Part shown: in pieces, positions 62,201 to 64,000 of the stretch
Layout of the letters: each line of letters opens with the position of its first letter
How positions within the stretch are numbered: position 1 is the stretch's first letter
NCBI GenBank assembly: GCA_024362935.1
Contig: JANCRA010000005.1
Span: 19,480,235 to 19,544,234 of the forward strand
DNA: 64,000 nt
From: Setophaga petechia
Taxonomy: Eukaryota > Chordata > Aves > Passeriformes > Parulidae
Direction: 5' to 3'
Position numbers and translations under genes: made by a program
Notes under the pieces: model-generated
What the model saw: only the letters and a program-made list of their open reading frames with translations
The model's database searches: none
Told to the model about the DNA's origin: nothing

Positions 62201-64000
62201 TATTTAAGTAAACTTCTGATCCTAGCATGTTTTACTAGTATGTAGATGAGTGCATAATAATTTTGACTATTTACTACCATTTTGAGGACTGAAATAATTT
62301 ATATAGACCTGTGCTCACCTGGATAAAACATTTGTTTTTACATAATACAGTTAGATGTCGGCATGGGGGGAGGCAACTCACAAAGGTGAAGCAAGATTTC
62401 TTGCCAGTTTACAGGAGTCCTGAGGACACATCCTCACTTCCAAATGTGCACTTTTGTGCCTATTCTTTCATCCTTCATGTGATACAAGAAATAATCAGGG
62501 TTCTTTTCATGCTGCCTGCCAGTGGCTACTTGACTAGGCTTTTTTCAGCCTTTACTTGGAGTCTCAAACTTCATGGGAATTGTCAGAAAGAGACAACACA
62601 CTTGAAATGTTGGAAATACTCCATTGAAGACTTTCTGCTTTATTATGGGGATATTGTTGACAATGGACAGTGCTTAAAAATCAGGAAAATTGAGTTGGAG
62701 GATTGTAAGACAGTCTCTAGTAGCTAAGAGCTTTGTCAGTAAAATGGGTAACTATTCTAATTATTCTTTCTTTACAGTTTTAGGTCTTAGACTTAGTTTT
62801 TTTCAGTATACACCTACAATATCAAGCTAAAAAAACAGTAATCATTCACAAATTTCAGCTCCATCTCTTTCATTTCCTTTTAGAATGACCAAGTCCTCCA
62901 GGGTTTTTCAGTGGACAAAGGAGAATTTACCTGTCCCCTGTGTAGGCAGTTTGCCAACAGCGTTCTTCCTTGTTATCCTGGAAACAACACAGAGAGAAGC
63001 GTTTGGCAGAGTCACAGTAACAAGTGTTTGCAAGATCTTGTGCAAGAGGTGGAAGAGCTTCAAGAACAGCTGGGAACTTTCCCAGTAAGCATCAGTGTAA
63101 GGCAGAAAGATCCTTGTTAATTTGCCTCTACCTTTCAGTTTTTTACGTTATATTGCATTTGTGATCTCTTAGAATCCCGGCAACCTCGGAAAGTTCGTTT
63201 TCTTCTGATATTGAAGGCAATATACCATTGTTTTCTTATCAAGAAACTTGGAGCATTTGCTGCATTACCTACTAAAAATAAGCAGTTGAAAGCTGTGACA
63301 AAATGTGATTAATATAATTTTTTGTTGGGTACATTTTCAGTTTTCTCCATAGTAATTTACATAGAACAAAGTCCTGTAATATAAAATATATTTGTAATTT
63401 TCATGCAATGAGAAAACAGCAATAGTCTCATAACTGGAAGCTATTTAAACTCTTAAGAACTTTGTAAGGTATGGATTATTCATTTTACAGAAAGAGCAAT
63501 TTGCAGATGCTCGTGTTTTACAAAGCTTCATGAGGTCCTCTGAATGACAGAGTAAATTATACTAAATTTTGTTACCTTCAAGTCTCAATGGAGATGCTTT
63601 GTGTTTTTGTGTACTTGTACAGTGCAAATATACTTTAAAATAGCACAAGCACTGAGATTCTTAAACTTAGGAGATGGAAAAACCAGTTATGTTTTCATCT
63701 TCAGAACAAATCAAAATAACTATCCAAAATATCCTGACACTTCTGTGAATGCACAGTTTTTCATAACCTGCAAATGTGTTTTACAAATATGAAAGTGCTA
63801 CGTTTTATAATCAGCTACTGCCTTTCTTCAGGTAAAATTAACTAATCTTCTTTTGTGTCTTTGTTCATAGTCTGAAACCAATCTCAGTAAAGAAATGGAG
63901 TCTGTAATGAAAGATATAAAAAGTACCACACAGAAGAAGTATACAGATTACAGTAAGACTCCTGGATCACCTGACAATGATTTCCTGTTTATGTATTCTG
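1581..64000 (+). CDS. UBR3: UBR3, E3 ubiquitin-protein ligase (exons 1-29, 3' end outside window)
   Basis: This is a single-gene model built from 29 exons whose phases all join in one open frame of 4,261 nt (about 1,420 codons). UBR3 is a large cytosolic E3 ligase of the UBR family; it works with the E2 enzymes UBE2A/UBE2B. Unlike UBR1/2/4/5 it is reported not to bind classical N-degrons. Domains seen: UBR box (about residues 87-154), a basic KRKRVK cluster (324-329), a long helical scaffold, a charged helix (about 1138-1178) in the place where UBR1 has its E2-binding region, and a RING-H2 (1203-1330). The C-terminal cap domain lies beyond the window. The start at 1581 was chosen because it has a good Kozak context (G at -3, G at +4) and gives the N-terminus expected of UBR3. 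All introns are GT-AG except intron 17, which is AT-AC. No frameshift or stop interrupts the model. Confidence 0.95.
2027..13497 (+). other. UBR3: Intron 1 (11.5 kb)
   Basis: The first 220 bp continue the CpG island; the rest is AT-rich and has no recognised exon. A GC-richer patch at about 11525-11760 ends in a stretch (about 11625-11680) faintly like a CR1 3' tail. A tRNA B-box-like motif lies on the minus strand at 11371-11390. The acceptor is TTTCTAG. I see no nested gene or RNA. Confidence 0.8.
13498..13637 (+). CDS. UBR3: UBR3 exon 2: end of UBR box
   Basis: Residues 149-196. It opens with FCKRH, supplying C151 and H154, the last UBR-box zinc ligands. A helical segment follows ([20 protein letters not shown]). 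The donor is GTATGT. Confidence 0.93.
13638..14023 (+). other. UBR3: Intron 2
   Basis: A short GTATGT...TTTCAG intron. It contains nothing recognisable apart from T-rich sequence ahead of the acceptor. Confidence 0.85.
14024..14182 (+). CDS. UBR3: UBR3 exon 3
   Basis: Residues 196-249, helical scaffold just after the UBR box. The conserved stretch [20 protein letters not shown] identifies UBR3. The donor is GTATGT. Confidence 0.93.
14183..15186 (+). other. UBR3: Intron 3
   Basis: A 1.0 kb GT-AG intron with acceptor TTCAAG. A C-run and AT-rich sequence are present. No repeat or exon is recognised. Confidence 0.8.
15187..15330 (+). CDS. UBR3: UBR3 exon 4
   Basis: Residues 249-297. It contains [14 protein letters not shown], as in UBR3. 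The second half, a Ser/Thr/Gly-rich linker, is expected to be disordered. The donor is GTTTGT, a weaker site. Confidence 0.9.
15331..15955 (+). other. UBR3: Intron 4
   Basis: A 625 bp intron with acceptor TTTCAAAAG. AT-rich; nothing else is recognised. Confidence 0.8.
15956..16005 (+). CDS. UBR3: UBR3 exon 5 (50 nt)
   Basis: Residues 297-313, a short Gly/Thr/Ser-rich linker ending in the acidic SSDE. Only 50 nt long, supported by phase with both neighbours and by the SSDE|EDQDGSQ junction. The donor is GTGAGA. Confidence 0.85.
16006..18561 (+). other. UBR3: Intron 5
   Basis: A 2.6 kb AT-rich intron. A short inverted repeat (GTTATAATT / AATTATAAC, about 17026-17047) is the only structure noticed. 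The acceptor is CCCCAG. Confidence 0.75.
18562..18628 (+). CDS. UBR3: UBR3 exon 6: basic NLS-like cluster
   Basis: Residues 314-336. An acidic start (EDQDGS) is followed by [16 protein letters not shown] (324-329) resembles a monopartite nuclear localisation signal. Whether it works as one is inference. The donor is GTATTT, relatively weak. Confidence 0.9.
18629..22381 (+). other. UBR3: Intron 6
   Basis: 3.75 kb. It contains an imperfect inverted repeat at about 19931-20040 and an AT-only low-complexity stretch around 20945-21010. No exon or known transposon is recognised. The acceptor is ATGCAG. Confidence 0.75.
19931..20040. repeat. Imperfect inverted repeat in intron 6
   Basis: A pyrimidine-rich left arm (TTCCCCCTCTGAGGCA, about 19947-19962) faces a purine-rich right arm (TGCCCCAGAGGAGGGAG, about 20008-20024). 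A second partial match lies further out (TTCCCCC near 19928; GGGGGAAGG near 20034). The arms are imperfect and the spacer is about 45 bp. It may be a remnant of a small terminal-inverted-repeat element. Confidence 0.5.
22382..22512 (+). CDS. UBR3: UBR3 exon 7
   Basis: Residues 336-379: helical scaffold with [18 protein letters not shown], diagnostic of UBR3. The donor is GTACTT. Confidence 0.93.
22513..27719 (+). other. UBR3: Intron 7
   Basis: 5.2 kb. Moderately GC-richer, probably old repeat-derived segments lie at about 22945-23660. A lysine/glutamate-rich coding-like remnant with in-frame stops lies at about 24855-25130. A TATATATATATA stretch is near 27060. No known element could be named. 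Confidence 0.7.
27720..27948 (+). CDS. UBR3: UBR3 exon 8
   Basis: Residues 380-456, one of the most conserved scaffold exons. It includes [20 protein letters not shown] and [20 protein letters not shown]. Long amphipathic helices are expected. The donor is GTAGGT. Confidence 0.95.
29041..29095 (+). repeat. 29-bp-period tandem duplication in intron 8
   Basis: The unit starting TGGGTCAGAATTTCAGTACA occurs at 29041 and again at 29070. The copies are identical over the repeated 26 bp, suggesting a recent duplication. Confidence 0.92.
29897..29943 (+). promoter_or_regulatory. UBR3: Extended pyrimidine tract before exon 9
   Basis: Almost uninterrupted pyrimidines, with an 18-T run at 29919-29936, end 8 bp before exon 9. 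It functions at least as the U2-type polypyrimidine tract. The long T run is a likely length polymorphism and a possible binding site for PTB/TIA-type splicing regulators. Confidence 0.7.
29952..30131 (+). CDS. UBR3: UBR3 exon 9
   Basis: Residues 456-516. It includes [20 protein letters not shown] and [20 protein letters not shown]. The donor is GTATGT. Confidence 0.95.
30132..30854 (+). other. UBR3: Intron 9
   Basis: A 723 bp AT-rich intron with acceptor TTGGAAG and only a weak pyrimidine tract. Nothing else is recognised. Confidence 0.8.
30855..30988 (+). CDS. UBR3: UBR3 exon 10
   Basis: Residues 516-560. It includes [20 protein letters not shown] and [15 protein letters not shown]. The donor is GTAAGG. 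Confidence 0.95.
30989..33151 (+). other. UBR3: Intron 10
   Basis: 2.2 kb. The 3' part contains a CR1 LINE fragment (32640-33050) whose end lies only about 100 bp before exon 11. The rest is AT-rich with no recognised content. Confidence 0.85.
32640..33050 (+). mobile_element. CR1 LINE 3'-end fragment
   Basis: Recognised from the avian/reptilian CR1 3' pattern: GGAGCAGCTGAGGGAGCT, CAGCCTGGAGAAGAGAAGGC, the GGACAAGAGAAAATGGC box and a degenerate GATTCTGTG tail near 33040. Same orientation as UBR3. It is truncated at the 5' end and diverged, with no intact reading frame. Confidence 0.9.
33152..33238 (+). CDS. UBR3: UBR3 exon 11
   Basis: Residues 561-589: [20 protein letters not shown] and then FDAINFVDE. 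29 whole codons. The donor is GTAAAT. Confidence 0.95.
33239..33683 (+). other. UBR3: Intron 11
   Basis: A 445 bp AT-rich intron with acceptor TTTCAG. No features. Confidence 0.8.
33684..33749 (+). CDS. UBR3: UBR3 exon 12 (66 nt)
   Basis: Residues 590-611: [20 protein letters not shown] then SK. 22 whole codons. It is separated from exon 13 by an intron of only 88 bp (33750-33837). The donor is GTAAGC. Confidence 0.94.
33838..33927 (+). CDS. UBR3: UBR3 exon 13
   Basis: Residues 612-641: [20 protein letters not shown] and then [10 protein letters not shown]. 30 whole codons. The acceptor is TTTCTAG and the donor GTACAG. Confidence 0.95.
34620..35037 (+). mobile_element. CR1 LINE 3'-end fragment
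   Basis: CR1 signature: GAGGGCTGGAGCACCTCTG, then CCTGGAGAAGAGAAGGCTC, CTGGAGCAGGTTGTCCATGG, ATTGGATGGGGCTCTGA and a degraded tail ATGACCTTTAAAGGCCCCTT. 5'-truncated, + orientation. No functional ORF2. Confidence 0.9.
35046..35340 (+). mobile_element. Second CR1 LINE fragment, abutting the first
   Basis: CR1-like: GACAGGACAAGGGGCAAGGG, GACACTGGAACAGGTTGCCC, CCCTGGAAGTGTTCAAG and AAGGTCCCTTCCAATTTGAA. It begins within 10 bp of the end of the preceding CR1 and has the same orientation. The internal sequence differs, so this is a separate insertion or subfamily rather than a duplication. Confidence 0.87.
35439..35567 (+). CDS. UBR3: UBR3 exon 14
   Basis: Residues 642-684: [20 protein letters not shown] and then [14 protein letters not shown], extremely conserved in UBR3. 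43 whole codons. The donor is GTAAGT. It is followed by a 98 bp intron (35568-35665). Confidence 0.96.
35666..35718 (+). CDS. UBR3: UBR3 exon 15 (53 nt)
   Basis: Residues 685-702: [18 protein letters not shown] with a split Arg codon completed by exon 16. The acceptor is TCTACAG and the donor GTAGGA. Confidence 0.93.
35719..36336 (+). other. UBR3: Intron 15
   Basis: 618 bp, AT-rich, acceptor GTGTAG. Nothing recognised. Confidence 0.8.
36337..36470 (+). CDS. UBR3: UBR3 exon 16
   Basis: Residues 702-747: [20 protein letters not shown] and then [20 protein letters not shown]. The donor is GTAAGG. Confidence 0.95.
36471..36945 (+). other. UBR3: Intron 16
   Basis: 475 bp, with a pyrimidine block (about 36789-36820). 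The acceptor is TTCTAG. No other feature. Confidence 0.8.
36946..37031 (+). CDS. UBR3: UBR3 exon 17, ends at a U12 5' splice site
   Basis: Residues 747-775: [20 protein letters not shown] and then THSSLLDL. It ends at 37031, immediately before ATATCCTTG. No GT donor exists that would keep the frame: read-through gives ISLEYIH and a stop. The expected next residues, [10 protein letters not shown], begin exactly after an AC at 38409-38410. Confidence 0.93.
37032..38410 (+). other. UBR3: Intron 17: U12-type AT-AC (minor spliceosome) intron
   Basis: The 5' end is ATATCCTTG (37032-37040), the full U12 5' splice-site consensus. Near the 3' end TTCCTTAAT (38391-38399) matches the U12 branch-site consensus. 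The branch adenosine at about 38398 lies 12 nt from the terminal AC (38409-38410), within the usual U12 spacing. There is no U2-type pyrimidine tract. The intron also has a cluster of TCACTTA/TAAGTGA motifs (about 37795-37880) and a 25-bp tandem duplication (38058-38107). Length 1,379 bp. Confidence 0.92.
38058..38107 (+). repeat. 25-bp tandem duplication in intron 17
   Basis: Two adjacent copies of a 25-bp unit beginning AAGAGAGACAAAGTG differ at one base (GTAGGTA versus GTAAGTA). The near-identity suggests a recent slippage duplication. Confidence 0.9.
38411..38552 (+). CDS. UBR3: UBR3 exon 18
   Basis: Residues 776-823. It begins [20 protein letters not shown], directly after the AC of the U12 intron, and continues with [20 protein letters not shown]. 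The donor is GTATGG. Confidence 0.94.
38553..41568 (+). other. UBR3: Intron 18
   Basis: A 3.0 kb AT-rich intron with scattered homopolymer runs. No transposon, RNA or exon is recognised. The acceptor is AACAACAG. Confidence 0.75.
41569..41665 (+). CDS. UBR3: UBR3 exon 19
   Basis: Residues 823-855: [20 protein letters not shown] and then [11 protein letters not shown]. The Phe codon is split with exon 20. The donor is GTAAGT. Confidence 0.95.
41666..42087 (+). other. UBR3: Intron 19
   Basis: 422 bp, acceptor TTTCAACAG. Nothing recognised. Confidence 0.8.
42088..42229 (+). CDS. UBR3: UBR3 exon 20
   Basis: Residues 855-902: [20 protein letters not shown] and then [16 protein letters not shown]. 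The donor is GTACAG. Confidence 0.95.
42230..44450 (+). other. UBR3: Intron 20
   Basis: 2.2 kb. Contains a perfect 22-bp tandem duplication (43731-43774) and an A/C low-complexity run (about 44325-44355). No other feature. The acceptor is ACCTAG. Confidence 0.78.
43731..43774 (+). repeat. Perfect 22-bp tandem duplication in intron 20
   Basis: Two identical adjacent copies of a 22-bp unit beginning TTGTACCTGTCTACAATG. The absence of mismatches points to a recent duplication, or to an assembly artefact. Confidence 0.92.
44451..44555 (+). CDS. UBR3: UBR3 exon 21
   Basis: Residues 903-937: [20 protein letters not shown] and then the acidic tail PEQESDEE. 35 whole codons. The donor is GTAAGA. 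Confidence 0.95.
44556..45405 (+). other. UBR3: Intron 21
   Basis: An 850 bp, strongly AT-rich intron with acceptor TTTTTTTAG. Nothing recognised. Confidence 0.8.
45406..45579 (+). CDS. UBR3: UBR3 exon 22
   Basis: Residues 938-995: [20 protein letters not shown] and then [17 protein letters not shown], ending in a Ser-rich linker ([11 protein letters not shown]). It ends on a codon boundary with donor GTAAGT, so an in-frame cassette could be added here. Confidence 0.94.
45580..47044 (+). other. UBR3: Intron 22, with a candidate microexon
   Basis: 1.5 kb. It contains a candidate 30-nt cassette exon (45798-45827) and a TGCATG element at 46384-46389 downstream of it. The final acceptor is TTTTTTCCCAAG. 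Confidence 0.75.
45798..45827 (+). CDS. UBR3: Candidate 30-nt alternative microexon of UBR3
   Basis: A 30-nt segment is bracketed by a T/C-rich tract plus CTACCAG acceptor and a GAG|GTAGAT donor. Exons 22 and 23 both meet on codon boundaries, so inclusion keeps the frame and adds [10 protein letters not shown] between Q995 and N996. The insert is basic and contains RRKS, a consensus for basophilic kinases, within an otherwise Ser-rich linker. The model rests on splice signals, phase and coding-like composition only; expression and conservation are not shown here. It could be a chance match in the intron. Confidence 0.5.
47045..47505 (+). CDS. UBR3: UBR3 exon 23 (461 nt)
   Basis: Residues 996-1149, the longest exon in the window. 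It includes [20 protein letters not shown], then [20 protein letters not shown] and [11 protein letters not shown], ending in the charged helix [11 protein letters not shown]. The first part is helical scaffold; the last part starts the pre-RING helix. The donor is GTAACT, with a split Arg codon. Confidence 0.96.
47506..50416 (+). other. UBR3: Intron 23
   Basis: 2.9 kb. AT-rich with one TTATTATTGTTGTTATTATT microsatellite-like stretch (about 49978-49997). No known repeat or exon. The acceptor is CACACAG. Confidence 0.75.
50417..50505 (+). CDS. UBR3: UBR3 exon 24: charged pre-RING helix
   Basis: Residues 1149-1179: [20 protein letters not shown] and then [10 protein letters not shown] strongly charged continuous helix runs from about 1138. 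It occupies the place where yeast Ubr1 has its E2-binding (U2BR) helix, so a role in recruiting UBE2A/B is plausible by analogy. The donor is GTAAGT. Confidence 0.94.
51419..51530 (+). mobile_element. CR1 LINE extreme 3' fragment
   Basis: About 110 bp matching the CR1 3' end: ATGGGGCTCTGAGCAACCTG, then CAGGAGGGTTGGAACTTGAT and AAGATCCCATCCAACCC, followed by AT-rich sequence. + orientation, heavily 5'-truncated. Confidence 0.88.
51805..51850 (+). repeat. TA-rich microsatellite
   Basis: Imperfect TATATA repeat with interruptions in intron 24. Confidence 0.8.
55288..55331. repeat. Perfect hairpin: 20-bp stem, 4-nt loop
   Basis: Left arm 55288-55307 (TTAAGTGCATGCTTCCTTCA) is the exact reverse complement of right arm 55312-55331, with loop GTTG. 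Complementarity stops abruptly on both sides. It is shorter than a typical pre-miRNA and has no bulges. A template-switch mutation or remnant of a palindromic insertion is more likely. Confidence 0.95.
56993..57142 (+). CDS. UBR3: UBR3 exon 25: first RING cysteine pair
   Basis: Residues 1179-1229. It begins with an acidic linker ([11 protein letters not shown]) and then carries C1203-x2-C1206 ([12 protein letters not shown]), the first zinc-ligand pair of the RING-H2. The donor is GTATGA. Confidence 0.95.
57143..57677 (+). other. UBR3: Intron 25
   Basis: 535 bp. Contains a TG/TA microsatellite (about 57473-57511). The last 50 bp become GC-rich, continuing into exon 26. The acceptor is TGTGGCAG. 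Confidence 0.8.
57473..57511 (+). repeat. (TG)n/(TA)n microsatellite
   Basis: GTGTGTGTGTATATATATTT followed by a further interrupted TATATATATTA tract, in intron 25. Confidence 0.85.
57678..57811 (+). CDS. UBR3: UBR3 exon 26: RING loop, GC-rich
   Basis: Residues 1229-1273: [20 protein letters not shown] and then [22 protein letters not shown]. It carries none of the eight RING zinc ligands and encodes much of the long loop between the first and second ligand pairs. Third codon positions are G or C in 37 of 44 whole codons, against 12 of 49 in exon 25 and 17 of 37 in exon 27. At 134 nt it cannot be skipped without a frameshift. The donor is GTAAGC. Confidence 0.95.
57812..61267 (+). other. 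UBR3: Intron 26
   Basis: A 3.5 kb AT-rich intron with a T-rich low-complexity stretch (about 59995-60045). No recognised repeat family or exon. The acceptor is GCTTTAG. Confidence 0.75.
61268..61378 (+). CDS. UBR3: UBR3 exon 27: central RING-H2 ligands
   Basis: Residues 1274-1310: [20 protein letters not shown] and then [12 protein letters not shown]. It supplies C1293, H1295, H1298 and C1301, the C-x-H-x2-H-x2-C core of a RING-H2. 37 whole codons. The donor is GTGAGT. Confidence 0.96.
61379..62883 (+). other. UBR3: Intron 27
   Basis: 1.5 kb. A G/T-rich low-complexity block lies at about 61690-61790. A 138-codon stop-free frame at 62311-62727 matches nothing I recognise. The acceptor is CCTTTTAG. 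Confidence 0.75.
62884..63084 (+). CDS. UBR3: UBR3 exon 28: last RING pair
   Basis: Residues 1311-1377: [20 protein letters not shown] with C1327 and C1330 completing the [18 protein letters not shown] and a charged helix (VEELQEQLG) follow. 67 whole codons. The donor is GTAAGC. Confidence 0.96.
63085..63870 (+). other. UBR3: Intron 28
   Basis: 786 bp, AT-rich, acceptor GTTCATAG. Nothing recognised. Confidence 0.8.
63871..64000 (+). CDS. UBR3: UBR3 exon 29 (reaches window end)
   Basis: Residues 1378-1421: [20 protein letters not shown] and then [15 protein letters not shown]. It reaches the last base of the window in phase 1. Whether the exon ends there or continues cannot be told. About a quarter of the protein, including the C-terminal cap domain, lies downstream. 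Confidence 0.94.

Noticed and set aside
62311..62727. 138-codon open frame in intron 27, just upstream of exon 28
   Set aside because: It matches no family I know and has no promoter or splice support. A stop-free run of this length can arise by chance in 64 kb.
1..64000. CRISPR arrays, operons, phage or other prokaryotic systems
   Set aside because: The window is spliced vertebrate DNA. No regularly spaced direct repeats or polycistronic coding were seen.

Overview
The window is vertebrate nuclear DNA, most probably from a bird. It holds the 5' three quarters of one gene on the + strand: UBR3, the E3 ubiquitin-protein ligase of the UBR-box family. I recognised the gene from its translated exons. 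Assembled in order, 29 exons join in a single consistent reading frame (all 28 junction phases agree) and encode about 1,420 residues of a protein that is roughly 1,890 residues long in mammals. The window stops inside or at the end of exon 29. A bird is suggested by 3'-end fragments of CR1 LINEs (about 32.6, 34.6, 35.05 and 51.4 kb) and by compact introns; the species cannot be named.

Layout. Bases 1-900 lie upstream and contain a first CpG island (about 120-460) with ETS- and SP1-like sites. From conserved gene order it may be the promoter of the divergent neighbour METTL5, but no METTL5 coding sequence is visible. A second CpG island (about 900-2250) covers the UBR3 promoter, 5' UTR and exon 1, which carries the start codon (1581) and most of the UBR-box zinc finger. 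After an 11.5 kb first intron, exons 2-29 lie between 13498 and 64000. They encode the rest of the UBR box (exon 2), a basic nuclear-localisation-like cluster (exon 6), a long helical scaffold (exons 7-23), a charged helix before the RING (exons 23-24) and a RING-H2 domain split over exons 25, 27 and 28. Introns are AT-rich and contain CR1 fragments, short tandem duplications, microsatellites and a perfect hairpin, with no other convincing gene.

There is no sign of an unknown multi-gene system. The observations most worth checking are: (i) intron 17 is a minor-spliceosome (U12) AT-AC intron with a textbook 5' site, branch site and AC end; (ii) an in-frame 30-nt candidate microexon in intron 22 that would insert a basophilic-kinase-like site; (iii) exon 26, which encodes only the long inserted loop of the RING, has 84% GC at third codon positions (37/44) against 24% (12/49) and 46% (17/37) in the exons on either side; (iv) a perfect 20-bp-stem, 4-nt-loop hairpin in intron 24; (v) UBR-box and RING spacings that differ from the canonical patterns.
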